A stretch of 64,000 nt of DNA from assembly GCF_003254395.2 (NCBI RefSeq), contig NC_037641.1:9466501-9530500 (forward strand), in the 5' to 3' direction. Source of the stretch: Apis mellifera. Taxonomy: Eukaryota; Arthropoda; Insecta; Hymenoptera; Apidae. Of the stretch, positions 20,315 to 34,900 are shown one piece after another. Below the pieces are notes generated by a model. It was not told the origin of the DNA and did not search any database. It worked only from the letters and a program-made list of their open reading frames with translations. The position numbers were made by a program, and so were the translations under genes. Position 1 is the stretch's first letter; each line of letters opens with the position of its first letter.

Positions 20315-23300
20315 TGTTATTCTTTATTCCGAAACAAACGCAGGAAAGTAACAGCTTGCAAACTGGAAAACGTGACGCAATAACATGGAAATGTTTATAC
20401 ACGGGGCCGTGTTTATAGTTAAATATTTACCGTTTCATATTCTTCCCGGGCTAGGACAAATTTGCGAGTTGCATAAACTGCACTGCTGATGCGAATCGGG
20501 AACACGTTTGATGCGATCAAACCCAGCCGACATATGGCGCGCGGTTAATATGGATTTTATTATACAAGGGGACCTCTCTCTCTCTCTCTTTCTCTCTGTC
20601 AAATGGGGGCATTAAGCGGTTCACGAGTTGAACGTAAAATAATTCTCCAAGTTCATATGAAAAGTTCCGATATGAATGGTGCAGACGCACAGAATTTATG
20701 GAGAACGAAGGAAATTGGTATTGCCTCTCGTTAAAACCTTCTTTTACACACGGGTGTATTAATACGAAATAAGCTGTCCGAATTAAATACACTCGAATTT
20801 TACTACGTTCGTCGTAAAATACGGCAAAATTTTTAATGTATAAAATCCATGATTTTATATGTAACTCGTTGATTTCTCGATTCTCGATTGAAGGAAGATG
20901 GAATTTAAGAAAAATACTCGATTCGAGTGTTGAAATAATCTTGCAAAGTAATCCACGTGGATGCTTCGTGGATGAGATTTGATTTCAGATGATTTGATTC
21001 GGACGAAATTAATCGAACGGAATTGATTGGTATCTGAAAAAATGGAATTTCGATCGGAACGGATTCGAGCAAGTTAAAAGGGATAAAACGCGCGTGTTTC
21101 TCGACCAAAGTCATGAATCCGGATTCATGTTTATAAAGCGTCAAGTTGTATGAAAAGTTGTAGGTCTCGGAACGGAAACGCGGCTGCCGTTGAAAGAATA
21201 TCAATATCGAGAAAGTACTTGGTTGGGGAAGAGATGAAAGTAGAAGACGTCTCTTGAAAAGTTTCGGCTTCGAGGGGGGGAGGGAGGGAGCCTGGCCGAT
21301 AAATCTTTCGCGAAGAAAAACACTTTGATTAGGGAGGCGTCATAAAACAATATAAAGTCGAGGGGAAGAGGAGTGAGGAAAATAGAGGCGTGTTAACGCG
21401 ATAAAACAATTATATCCACTCTATAAACTCCCAGTCTAGTTGTTTATCCGTCGTGCCACGATCTTCGACTTTTTTTTTTCCCCTCCATCCAAATCGTTCC
21501 CGTCCCCCTCGATCCTTTTATTGCGCGCGGTCGAAACTTTTTTGCGAAACAATAACAACGATTACGTATTTCTTCCACGATACGAAACGATTTATTCACA
21601 ATTCACAGTATTTCAATGCAAAAAAAAAAAGTTAAATCGACGTGAAAATGAACGGATTCGAAATACGGATGAAAGAATTGTTTTATTTGGAGGCGAAGAG
21701 AGATCAAAGAGGAGCGGCGAAATCAAACTTCGACAAATTTAAATCAAATTTGAACGATCGCCTTCAATTTTGTTCTAAAACTAAGGGGGGAGGGTGGAGA
21801 AAAAAAAAAAGAGTGAAAAGAGTGATTCTATCTGTCACGCGAAGATTACGGCGTGCGAAAGCGAAAAGTACTACGCCGTTTATTGACAGATCGTTATTGA
21901 TTTCCTGTCAAATCAACAGGAACGGTTACAGAAGCGACGAGTGGCTCCGACAACTTTCACTGAAATATTCGTGCTAACTTATTCCTCGTAAATATCAACG
22001 ATAATATATATATGTATATATAACTTACAATTGATGATATGGGAATAAATCAACAATTGACAATTCGTATAAAGAAGTATTAATTTTACGTTTCTTTCTC
22101 ATTCGATCTCCGATTTCTTGACAAAATTATATTATTAAAATTCGCATTTCAATATTCTTAGCTTAAAATCAACTCCAATTGACAACATTGGATCGATGAA
22201 CAATTTTTCTGCGCGATATGAAAGACATTCGATCGAAACGATAAAAACATCACCCGATCGAATGGAACCGGAATGGAAAAGGAAAAAGAAAGCGAAAGCC
22301 TATCGGAAGATTTACTTGCTTTATGGATCAGACGGCGCCCTTGGCCAAAATTTATGTCGTGGCGGTGAAACCCTTCCCCGCGTGGTATGGCAAATATCCA
22401 AGATCAGGAAATCGTTACTTCACCCATAAATTAACATCATTTACATTCATAACCTTTTTCCTTAAAGATCGAATTTCCCAACAAATGTTAGATTTTATCC
22501 ATCTACACTGCGATCCATCAACACTGGATAACATCAGGAGAAAGAAGTCAAGATGCAGAAGTCGCGATTATTGCGAGGAACGAGGTCGGGATTATAACAC
22601 CGAGACGTATTTATTCCCTCTTATACACGGAAGCTGAAGCTGGTTTCAAATTTTCTAAAGCTAAGTAAACATAAACTGCAAAGTGAAACAAGATGTAACT
22701 CGAAAACAAGGTCGTATCGAATTTATATACGAACATTTTTTTTTTTCTTTTTTATTACTCTTTACGTCCTGGATTCTGTGCCCCCCATCTGTGCCCTCTC
22801 GTGGAATATATTTTTTTCAATGCACACACGAAGCACGCATACGAATTTTATACACACAGTTATACATCGTTGTCGCTTTACATAAATAAAATTATATCCC
22901 CGACGAGAATTTCTCGTAAGAGACAAAAGGAAAATATTTTTTTTTTCGATAAAAAAGAAAAAAGAAAGAAGGAAGGAAAATTTATTACCGTTTCGCGCAT
23001 AATTAAATTTAATCTCGTCGCTTGTTTTATCAAGACATTTTTACTATTATTACGTTTTTACTATATTATTATTAAATACGTAACGAAAAATTTTAAAAAT
23101 ATAAAATCCGTAGAATTTATAACAGACTCGGTATAAACGACACAGTTTCGAATATCTTTCCCCCCTCGCTCCTACTTGAGAAACAATTATTCCAACGATA
23201 TAATAGAATTCGTAACATCACATAATAATAATAATAATAATAATTTATGTACTATTAGAGATACATAAGAGCAAAGTTGGTCGAATCCGAGCGAAGATCG

Positions 23301-23759
23301 ACCCACTTCGAACCCGGGAGGATCCCTCGTTACTTACCCTCTCTGCAAAGCAGAGTAACAAGTTCGGGGAGGGAGGGGGAGGGGCAATAAAAAGCAGTTT
23401 TGTCGCCTTGAATAATATTCTCCGGGGACGTCATTAACCACGCAAATGTCTTTCGAAAGTGGCGCCTCCACTCCCGCTCGTGCATTATCTCTTCGCGACG
23501 TAGTTTCCGTTTCAACGTTAGATCATCGAGAGGACACTGGCCACATCCCACTTGCTCTCCCCCTTTGCTTTTATTCCTGATAAAAGAAAGGGGAAAAAAA
23601 GAAAAGAAAAGAAAAGAGAAGAGGAGAAGAGAAAAGAAACGAAGAGCTATTTCGTTCAAGAGAGGGCGCCTCCCTCCTTCCCTTCTGGTTTCCAGTGCTC
23701 GTTCCACACGGAACACCGGTGGCTACACATTTAAATTTATCTCACGTCGTTCCACGAGA

Positions 23760-23940
23760 ACCTAATTGTGTCGTCGAGAAGTCATTAAGGCGTGCTTGTC
23801 ACTTGTACTTCCTTTGAGCCTCGCGCCTCGCGCTAATGACAATGCTGGTTTAAACAATACGCCGTTGTTCGCGTGTTCCTACGTGTGTAATGACGGCGGT
23901 GATAAACAATGGTTTATGGTACGCCGATAAGCCCAGATGG
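23760..23940. promoter_or_regulatory. Candidate non-coding element with Sox and Hox-like words
   Basis: A complex, GC-richer patch with ACAATG and AACAATGG words (Sox-like), TTTATGG (Hox/Caudal-like) and several AATGAC repeats. It stands out by eye from the simple AT-rich surroundings. Function is inferred only from composition and word content. Confidence 0.18.
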
Positions 23941-24982
23941 ATGCTTCTTCTTTTATCTTTTTTCGAGAAAATTAATCCCTTTAATCCTTTGTTTAACTTT
24001 GCTGGAAGTACGATCGCTATTTAAACGATTGAAGGGTTGAAAAAAGGACATGGAATCAGACGAAGTGGGAACATCGTGTGAGTAATTATCAAAAATTAAA
24101 AATAATAAAATCATTTTGATTAGTTAAGGAAATTGTTACTCGTTTTGATGTTTTTAGTTTTCACGAGTATTTTGATAGAAATTGAAATTGTACTACGCAT
24201 TGATATAAATAGGTCAATCACTTTTTTTTATAAAGAATGTTGAGATTAATCGATACAATAAAATTTATACGATTCCATTTAAATGGAAAATGGAATTCAT
24301 ATATTCTATTTCATATATTTTATATATTTCAGGATTTAGAAAAAAAATACAGCCTCCTCGAAATTATTCAACTTTTATTCGAAGTAACTTTTTGATATCG
24401 CGATTACTTTCGAAAATATTCGCAGATTGAAATGGGACATCCAGCATAAAATATAAAATAAAACGGATAGAAATATTTTTACATCTAATGTATTACATAT
24501 TCTTCGAATTGAAGAGTATTAATTAATTAAGAGAAAGATATGAAAAAAACTTTATAATCGAGCAAGCTCTTTCATTTAAATAACTTGCTTTCTTAATTAA
24601 AATATCCTTAACAGATCCTTCGTGCACTTTATGAAATACAATTCTTTCCTATTTCCTTATTTTCTCATCTCATACAAGAAGAAAAAAAATTAAATACAAT
24701 TTCAACATATTCTTACTTCTTCCCTTCTTCCTATATATTTTCCTCCATAATTAATATATTTATGCGAAATCTCGTTTATACACAAATTCAAGATCATACA
24801 AGTGTACTAACGAATCGAAGGAAAAGCTCGATAACGCAAAACTCGAGAAAGGTTGCACCGTAACGAGAAGATGTAACCGAATTCCATATCGTATTTTACA
24901 GCTCACCGCCTCCCAGAAAGTTCGATACCAATTTGCATAAATGTATCAACGCACCCCGGATCAAATTTTTTTCCTTTAACGC

Positions 24983-25006
24983 AAAAAAAAAAAAAAAAAA
25001 AAAAAA
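24983..25006. repeat. 24-base poly-A run
   Basis: A long homopolymer on the plus strand. No target-site duplication or retroposed gene body is recognisable beside it, so I treat it as a simple repeat rather than a retroposon tail. Confidence 0.9.
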
Positions 25007-27859
25007 GGGAGGGTGAAGAACGTAATTGGTTATTGAGTCATCGACTCCTCCAAGAGAATCCCCTTCCCACGTCCTCAATCCCTGCATCCCTTCATCCGGC
25101 GCGAGTAAGTTCCGCCACGAAATAAATAACCGGAGGCGCGTTCGATTCGACGATGCATCGATTCGAATTCAATTTTCCGTCGAAAGTTTCATGCAGAGTC
25201 GGCGAATGAAAGGAGCCGAAAGAGCTGATCGAAATACCAAGAAGATTGCCTCTTCCGCCATCGAGGATCCGAAACGATCGCGCGAGAGCCGAGTTTTATT
25301 CTCGTCCGATTTTTTCTTCTTCCTTCCCGAATTATTCGCGGTTTTCTAATTCGCGAGATAATTATTTAAAATAGAATTTTAAAGCGGAATTTTATATAAA
25401 TAATTAAGAAGAAGGGCAGGAGGGAGGAGAGAGGAATTCTGAATCTGGAATCGAGTTGGTGGAAAACGAGAGACTCGAATCGGGAAACGGGATCCACGGA
25501 CCTGGAAAAATTTTCGATATTTTCTGAGAGGAAGCGCTAAATCCGATTTAGATAGTCTGACTGGAATTCACGGTACGATCCGGTTGGTTCGGTTTCGGCT
25601 TTGAAGGTATGCGCCGCCAGAATGATGTATTTCGTTCGTGCTCTACCGTGCTAACTCTCTTACGCGCAACATTACACACGTGTGTTTCCTAATTCAAGGA
25701 GAAACATATAAGCGCCTTGTTGATACTCGTGATTGTCGTTGATTGAAAAATTGGAAATACGACAAGTTTTAATTTTGATTAATTTTAATTAAATTCGTTT
25801 TGATGAACGAAATGAGCTTTTCTTTCGAGTTCTTCCGTATTGCAAGTACATTTTGGTGGAAATAAGTTACGTCTTAAAAATTGTACACACTCGATACGAT
25901 GGAAATAAAAATAAATGGACGTGTTTAACTTTATCCTCTCCCATATCAATATCTATTATTGATACGAAAGTTGTTAGAAGTAAAGGTCGGTAAATCTTTA
26001 TTTCCCCAATCTAACCAATTATTCTCTGCTCCCGTATTCCCCCATTGGTTTAAATAAATACCTAAATACACGCGATCAACGACTTTCGCGCTATCACTGT
26101 TTTCATTTTCTTCTTCATCTTTCTTTTTCCTTTCTTTTTTATCTCGAACCGGTTTTTAATGATAAATCCGAGGATTTGCTATTCCCTGGCTTCAATTTAT
26201 TCATTCGTTCAAACCTAAGCTTTTTCGAAATAAAATGTCCTTCGATGCTTCTTAATTCGAGAAATTTAAGAAATACGATATCGATCTGAATCGAATTGCC
26301 AAGAAACCAAGAGACAAAGAGAACTGAGAAGAAAATGATTACATTAGGGAACGAAAATATTGGAAAAGGAGAAAAAAAGAGGCTCGAAAGACGTGTGTAA
26401 GCATCGATAAAAGGCGTCCACCGAACAAGGTGAAGAAGGAACAAAACAAGAACATGGTAGATAAAAAGGAGGTACGATTTCTCGTTTCTTTTTCCTCTCA
26501 TTAAAGAAACGAGAACTGAAAGAGTGGAACGACCCCCGAAGAGTTGGCGGATTCTTCTCCTCTCGAAAAGGAGAGAGGAAACGGAAACGAAGAAATCAGC
26601 TCGGACGCATAAACAGAGGTACTCGATGAAACTCGAGACAAACGTGAAAAAGACATCATAGATATAAGCGTATAAGACTGGCAAGAAACTTGGAGGATAA
26701 AAGGAGAATCGAACTATGAATAGAAACTTTGCTGCCAGGAATAGAAAGAGAGAGAGAGAAGAGACGAGATTATAAAAAGGAAGGAAGAGAAAGAGGAGAA
26801 AAACGGAGCCGATCTCATCGAAAACGGTGTGGAAACAGGGGAGGAAGACAATGGCTCGGATACAATATAAATGATCTCGTCTATGTTTCTCGCCATACCA
26901 CCTCGCGCATACCAACTTCCATTTACATATCTCTATTATTCAAGCACGACTGTTATTCAATTTCTACGCAACTTGCAAATGCATTATTATTTTAGCCGGG
27001 GCGTAGGCTCTCGGATAAAGGTGGTGCGCGTACCCATTCAAACAGCGCGAAACTGAGAAGAAAGGAGAACGAGGAGAAAAGTGCGAAGCGAGGCGAAAAC
27101 AGAAACGGCGAGAGTTCAAGTGCTGTGGAAAACCACTTGACCTTGGACCCGGGGGAAGAAGATTTCCGTTATTTACACGAGACCGAGTTTAATTGTGAAC
27201 TCCTCTCCTCCTCCTCCTCCTCGTCTTCTTCTTCTTCTCTTTTACGAAAACGCTCTTCTACGATTCCGACAATTCCGCGATTCCATCACACGGAATATAT
27301 TTTAAACGCGAGGAAGAAAATATAAATTCAATTCCGTTCTTTCTCTCTTCCTTTCCCTTCCCCCTTTTTTCTCTTTCGCCTATTTGCTCACATCGCCGCT
27401 TCGCTTAAAATTATATATCCTCGCCACGGATTCAAAAAATATGTTCTTTTGTCCGACTCGTAAAACACATTGTCCTCGTCGCGCCCCATGTATCAACTTT
27501 GTACATTTATTCGACAACCTGTTTAATTAAGCGACCTGTGTGAAAAAAATTCTGAATTTGAAATTTTATTCCGACCAAACGAATTTTCATTTAATATTCG
27601 TCCCATCTTCTAAATTTTTTTTTTTCCCCCACATTTACGCGCCAAAGTGCATTAAATGCACAAAAATCTATGGAGACGTATTATGATATTTCGAATAGAG
27701 AAAAGAGATATCCGTTTAATTCGTCTTCGTTTCTTCATCGTTAATTCGTATTCCACGATATAAATCACGGAAAGGGATAATTCACGGGATTCCGCTCCAT
27801 TATTCATTTCCTCTCTATAAATAAAACCTAAGCCTCCCCTAAATCATATCGAATCGTTG

Positions 27860-28210
27860 TTAATTACCTCGATGCACGTCCGTAAATATAATGTACGGGC
27901 ATCTCTCTCTCTTTCTCTCTCTCGGGTTAATTGCCGTTCCCAAAGGCGCGTTGAAAAAATCGTTACTTGGGGGTTGGACCCGATCCCGCCGTTTCCCGCG
28001 CCGAATTTTTAACATTGATTTGCATTCATAGCGAGGCGCAACGTACCCATTAAACCGAGGCAATTTCATGGAATTTAACCTTCAATCATAACTTCATTAA
28101 CCGGGTGCAGGGGAGGGAGGGGGAGTCGCATTGCAGTTAACGTAAAGCACCCTCGATGTCCCCTTGCATACCATTTGTATAGCTTATAACAGGTTCACAG
28201 ATAACGACGA
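27860..28210. promoter_or_regulatory. GC-richer block with a perfect octamer site
   Basis: A complex block in AT-rich intron DNA. It contains ATTTGCAT (28018-28025), the consensus octamer for POU-domain proteins, and TTTCCCGC (27992-27999), an E2F-type word. The block is broken by a CT run (27901-27923). Candidate enhancer; conservation has not been tested. Confidence 0.25.
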
Positions 28211-29452
28211 GCGTGTATCGAAAGGGCGTTGAAATACACCCCTTCCTTTCCTTTTTTTTCTTTCTTTTTTTTTTTTTTTTTAAATAGGCGATTTGTCCCT
28301 CAACGAGTTCAAAACGAGCTTAAAAAAGGAAGAGAGGGGAAGATTCGAGGGAACGATCTTCTTCATTTGTGCGAACCATTAAGATGAGACTGAAAATGCA
28401 AGGAAAAGCAAGGAAGCAAGAGAGTTTCGGGAACGAAAAAACGGAGGAACGATCGAGTGAACGACGGTCAACGGTGTTAATGGTTATAGATCGTTACCGA
28501 AAGAGTTATTGTGCCATCCGCGCGGAGAGAAATTGCCCGAAAAAGAAACATTAACGTCACGATTGTCCGGCTGACGCCTGAACACCGATAACACTGTCGC
28601 CTCTGCACGAGCCTCATCCTTTCTTTCGCGATGAACACGATATATCATTCGTGTACCGTGATCGATTCGAATTAAAATTGACACGATTCTAAAGATATCG
28701 CGATTTCAAATTTTTATTCGTGAATGTAAAATATTGAAGATTCGATATAAAATTTATACAACAAAAATTGTCGTTGAATTATTAAATTTTTAAAATATAC
28801 CATCTATCGAGATAATTTTAACATTTATCTTAATATCGATAAAATAGAATGGCGCGAGATTCTGTCGAAAATCATCGTGATAGATATTGTGTAATATAAT
28901 AGCTCGAGGAGATACATAATTGTCGCGATTGTAAATTTAAACGGGACATTTGTGAATTAAATAGCAAATTGCAGATTGGTTTGCACAATAATTTCAGCAG
29001 GAGCAATGCTGCGAATTGCAATTCGACCTGTGAAAGGCGAACAATCTATACCGATTCTAGGCAAATTGGTGGCGAGGATCGTTCTCTACCGTGTAGGAAC
29101 AACGTCAGGGTGACGTAGACGTGTATGCATATGGTAGCGATCAAGCAAGTGAGCGAGAGTGTAAATTTCCGTCTCTACTTTGGCTCCAGCGTTTCGAATC
29201 GATTGTTTGATTCGCCCATTGTTTCTTCAACAATGTGTAAAACGTGCGTAGAAGTGCTTTGTTTTATTCAGGGTTAAAAACAATACGGACAAAGTGTTAC
29301 TTTTCCAAAAAAAAAATTTGCTCAATTAAAATTTACTACTCTTCTCAAAATATATGATAATTATATACGATTATTGAAAAGAAATAAATTTTATTATCCA
29401 ATAATTTCCTCTAACTTTTAAAACTTATCGATATATTTGAAAAAAATTCTCA

Positions 29453-29539
29453 AAAATTGTTGTTATTTTTCAAATAAATATCCAAAGAAAAAAATAAATA
29501 TCCAAAATTGTTGTTATTTTTCAAATAAATATCCAAAGA
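29453..29539. repeat. Two-copy direct repeat, 51-base period
   Basis: A 36-base segment (29453-29488) recurs identically at 29504-29539. The spacer contains a further partial copy of its end (AATAAATATCCAAA). This is a recent local duplication in non-coding AT-rich DNA. Confidence 0.9.
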
Positions 29540-31837
29540 TAATTTTCACTTTCGATCGAGAAAGAAATTCAATATTTCTAATTAATCCTCTCATTAATTC
29601 GATTTTATTGTGCAATCTCGCCAGATATATTTGCATAAAGGTGCTAAAGAGCGATCGACTGCTTATTTTCCCTAACATCGTTCAACGATGGGGTTGTTGT
29701 AACGGGTGCGGGCGATAGCTCATATTTTATCGAAAAATAACGGCGGCTCGTCGATACTGATTCCCAAAGTGAAAAAAGAAATGAAATTAACGATACCGAG
29801 CCGTCGTCATAAATAACAGGATTATAAATAAACCTGTGCCAACTATGATAATAAATAATAGCTGACGGGTGGGATAAAAGTGACGCGGACAATTACATGA
29901 AAAATTGTACAACGATTTTTCTTTTTTCTTTTTCCCCCCCTACCCTCCCTCTCTCCTCCTGTATCCGCGCGGATAATATTTTTTTTTTTTTTGCCGCTCA
30001 TTCAACGAAGATCGAGAACGAAGAAAACGGAATATCGGTGGAATAACCGTGGCTGGTCACCCGTATTTTCCACGCGATTCGACAACCTTTCCACGATTTT
30101 ATATTTTCTTCGATGCAAGGAACAAGTTTTTCAATAAAGCTCCCTCTCTGTAAATCTCTCAAAACCACTTTTCCACCTCGCTAACGTACCATACCTGATC
30201 TCGTTTCTTAGAAGGCGGCGTACTTTTGATGCAATCAGAGAGATACCATTCCCAGTTATGGATTCCTGCACGATTGTACAACCATTGAGAAACTGATACC
30301 CGATTGATCAAATGAGAATATAATTTTATCGCTTCCTCTCACTAGAATTGATCTTCCAAAATTGAGTTTTCGTCTTAAAAAATGATGAAAGTACACGAAT
30401 ATTAAAAATCGATCTTTAAAAAGAAAAAATTCGAAACAAAATTGAAACGACTCGTTCCAATTTATCCCAAAACCGAATAGAAAATCTTTTCACCCTCGTT
30501 CGCTGATCGTATATTACATTTATTCCACCCACGTAGAAGCCTTTCCCGAAAAAGCTGTCGCAAAGGTGAGTGACTTCGAAGGGATAGGAATCTGGCGAGG
30601 GAACAGGTAAACAAGCTTATTCTGGTACGTCAGCGAGAAGGGATGCCGCCCTCTCGTCGTCTACGTTTGCATTGGCCGATGGAGATGGAGGAACAGTGAA
30701 ACATTACGCAACGCTCGAGCCGAGCACGTGTGCAACAAAACGATATAAAACGATCGTAACGTAAGGAAAGATACTTACGTAGGCGGAACACGCTGAATTA
30801 TGGACCGTAAAACCGTGCAAGAATGAAAAAAACAAGACGAACGGCGGACATATGGTGAGGATCGTTTCCCCGGGTTGGCAGCCATGCAAATTTCACCGTT
30901 CACCCGCCTCGAAAACTTACAAACCAGACTCTCGATTCGCTCTTCATTCGTCAAACCTTCGACTTCGAGAGAGAGAGAGAGAAAGAGAGAGAAGGGAGGA
31001 TGGTATACGGTTCCCTTGTTCTGATGCATCCATCAAGTATTCAATCCAACAAGTTAGAATCGTAGCGAAATAGAGAGAGAGAGAGAAATATTGCTGGATG
31101 CCTTTTCTTGCAGCGCAATACCTCACGCTAAAGCAGTATTCGATGAAACTGTATATGTATCTGATAGCGAGGTTATCGAGCTCTCTCTCTTCCTCTCTCT
31201 CGCTCTGTTCAACTACGCAAGAACATGTATAAATAAAATCCTCTCGACCGACTACGAAACATCCGGCTTTATGGATCAACGATTTATAAACAACTCTTCA
31301 GGAGGAAGATTCAACGCGTGAACGGCCGTGTTTTTATCGAACGAATTTATAGAGGAGAAATAAAAATCGTCGACGATGTTTTCTTTTTTTCTTCTTCTTC
31401 TTCTTCTTTAAAAAAGTTGCATTACGAATGCGTCAGTACTACGTTTAGTTATCTCCTCTTAGGAAACTTTATCCACCAGGGTGGAGTAAAGTTCGTGGAG
31501 TTCGTGTATCGTTTGCTGGAATTTTAGGAGGAATTTTTTGTTTTTTCTCTTTCTTTAATATCATCTTTGAAATTAAACGCGCGAAAAATTATCGATTCCG
31601 CTCCATTTACGAGTTCGTAATTCGAAATGGTAAAGAGGGGAGAAAGGAGAAGAGGAAAAGAGAAGAAGAAATTGTATATCGTCCTCGGACTAAATCCAGA
31701 TTCTCTCCTCTTCCCTCCGACGACTAATTTTTCTCGACGTAAGCGGAATATTTATTTTCTCGGTGTAAAAACGCGGAGAGAAGGAGGAGAGAAAAAAAAA
31801 GGAGATTCTTCTATCTCCGTGAAATATACTCCGATTT

Positions 31838-31930
31838 TTGTGGCACATTTTTATCAAGATGGAACAGACGCTTTTATTATGCAAGGCAGATGCATGCAAA
31901 CGCATCCGGCCAAATGGCGGGGCCCATAAA
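31838..31930. promoter_or_regulatory. Candidate element with TTTTATTATG and CCCATAAAA words
   Basis: About 90 bases of complex sequence. TTTTATTATG and, some 50 bases on, CCCATAAAA in inverted sense are Abd-B/Caudal-type homeodomain words. They flank a TGCATGCAAACGCATCC core. It looks like a compact regulatory element, but this is inference from words only. Confidence 0.22.
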
Positions 31931-34900
31931 ATGCAAAAAGGGATGTACAGAGGAGAGAACAACGATCGAATCGTGCGAAGAGTGAAACGGAGAGTCAATG
32001 GATTTATTTGTCGCGCGCAACTCACCTGATTCAAACGTGTGTAATAACGAACAATCGTCGTCCCTTATCGCCATTTCTCTTCCTTACGCGCTACGTCGAT
32101 CCATTTTTCTTTTCTTTTCTTCTTTCTTTCTTTTTTCTTTTTTTTCGAGAACACGCCGAATACGTACCCTTTGATACGTATATAATAAATCGAGGTCATA
32201 GCGATAAGTTCATGGCGTTTGAAAAAACATTTCTGGTATTATTCGAATGTAAATTCGATGTGGAGGAGGAACGAGATTGAATAAAAAAATTTTTTAGCAT
32301 TACAGGAAACAGTGATATATGAAGAAAATAATTTGTTTGCGGATAAAAGCGCAGGCGAAATTTCAATTGAAATTGAAATCTGTTTCTATTGAATAGGAGG
32401 AGGGGGGGAAAAAAAAAAAAATGAATCGCGTATTCCGTTTCAGAGAATGCAGAAAAATAGAACGCGAGTTATAATCTCGAATTAATTGCACGGGTTACCG
32501 GTATAAATATCGGCAGGGTATAGAAAATTTCGACAAAAGTGATAATACAAGATGATCGCTAATTAAGTAGAATGATATACGGGATGTAAATTGAAAAAAA
32601 AAAAAAAGAAATAAATTACGCTAATAAACCATGATTGATCGTGCCAATTTTTACGTAAACACCGATCGATACCGATCAATCCTCTCCTATAATAATTCTT
32701 CGCTTTAAAATCTAAATCAATTTTAATATTTCACGGAAAATTACATATAAACGCCACTCGCTCGATCAAAATGTACTCGATTTGTGTTGCTTCGCATTCA
32801 TTAAGAACCGCGTGTCAACCGCGACCGGTGACAGGCAACCGTATATAAAACGAAGGAAATCGAGAAACCGTGACACGAATCGAAAACGTTCGCGAATTGA
32901 ACGAGTTTGATCGGATTCCAGGCTGCGTTATAATAAACGCAGAAGATATATATATTCTATACCGTATATTCGTATATATATACATATATTGCCGCGTAGA
33001 TGGAACGCATCATCACGCAAAATCACGGTTTCTGCATAGTTATTCATACATAAATTAGAAGCGTGAAATGAATACCGAGGGTGTGTTTAATTAAATTTGT
33101 GTCGTGATGTACGTGCCAGTTATTACAAACCGCTCCCGCGCGGCTCCTTCCTCCCCCTTGAGTAAAATTACCGTGTTTATAAGTTTTTCTCCTCTCTCTG
33201 TTAATATCTCCTTAGCAGGAGTATCTGGCAGCACGTTAATTTATTCTTACGGAAATTTGAGCAAGAGAGGGAGAGGGGGAATAGAAAAGAGAAAGAGAGA
33301 AAGAGGGAAGAGAAAGAAGAGGCGGAGGTGGAGGGGCGGGAAAAAAAGCGAGAATGAATATTTGAATCCGTCGGAGCCATCCGTGGGAGCATTTTATTGC
33401 AGGCTGCCGGCTATTACGTTGAAATTTCAAACGCGAGTAAATAAATGTACTACGGGAGTTATATATGCGTGTACGTCTCGCTGCGAGAAATTTTCGTATC
33501 TAAAGGATCTCTACGAATTAATCCCGCGTATTTATTCATCATAAAGCATCACGGTAATGTATCGGTGAGAGTGCGTGCAGGTACAGAAGGGGATCCACTC
33601 TGGGGTTTAAAAAAAAGGATGGGGATGAAAGACGACACCTCGATTGAACATTCATTCATTCGGTCAACGATGCTCTCTTCGATTCTTTTTTTCCTTTTCT
33701 TTTCTTTTCTTTTCTTTCTTTTTCTCTCCTGTTTCGACGAGGAGAAAAAGGGGAGTCTTTTTCCATCCCCTTCAAGTGGTTGTTTACACCCTTTGTACAC
33801 GCGTGTATATTCGTATTATGAAAAAAGCTCGACAATATTAGAGACATGTTAACCATTTGTTGAATGAATAGTTTCGTGGATAAATTATACGATACGATCT
33901 CATCGATAATGATGACGAATTTCTAAAACGACGAATATCGTAAAGAATGGTATAATGTAATACTAGATCACATTATATCGCTGTTATATCGATGTTTCGA
34001 CAGTTGTAACGATACTAATGAATTTATCCGTTCAGGAATATATATATGATAATTATATAATATAATATAAAAATGAAGCGCTTACTGATGGAACAATGGA
34101 GAGTAGAAAGGCTTTAAGGAATAATTCGGGTGGAAATTTCACGATCGTTGTAAAGAGGAATCAGATCTTTAATCCAATAAATTCGACGGTTAGTTACGAA
34201 ATTTCTGCGAATTAAATTGGACGGCTTATTACTTTTAGGCAGCACCGTAATAAGAGACTTTCCACTTTATAATCGCGCGCCACCGAAAGTAGCATCCGCA
34301 AGTTTCTCACGGGGCTGTGTGTACAGAGAATATAATTTTCTCGATAAATTCAAGTTATACAAGCAATCCCCAAGCGGGAGGGTGCGCGGGGAGGGGGAAA
34401 AAGGAGCACGGGCAAAAAGTACCAACGGCCACTGCTCTCAAAGTACGAAGTTTTAACTTTATCTCAAGCTGCCTACAGGAGATTGCAAATATATGTCGTC
34501 TCGTTTTCTGGAGAATCTCGTTAGCACGATATTTTCCAGAATTTAATTTGAACGATCTTCGAGAGACGAGGCACGGTATTAGCCAGGGATTAAGTTCCCT
34601 TTTCGAGAATCAATTTACCGCCACCGAAAAATCGTGAAGCGTGTGTTTAAAAAATTTATGCCTTTTTTTCTTTTTTACGGTCATCGTTCGAATGCGTGAA
34701 CAAAGGAATGCTTCCGCTTCCTTTTCAAGAAATATTATTTCCAAGATTAAAAATTATTTATTAAAGATCGAAGAGAAGCGGATTAATCGATGATTAATTA
34801 AAGGCATTTTCATGGGGAAAAAAAAGAGCTGCTTACTCAGCTTCTTCTTCGATAAAACATAATTCTATATTCGTTGATTTTTTTATTCATTAAACTACCG

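Noticed and set aside
20085..20418. Frames with YIYIYI stretches
   Set aside because: Produced by the TA tract at 20248-20309.
24983..25006. Poly-A run as a retroposon tail
   Set aside because: No target-site duplication or recognisable retroposed sequence next to it.
33549..33856. Lys/Arg/Glu-rich and Phe-rich frames on opposite strands
   Set aside because: Composition follows the TTTTC/GAAAA runs; no conserved motif.
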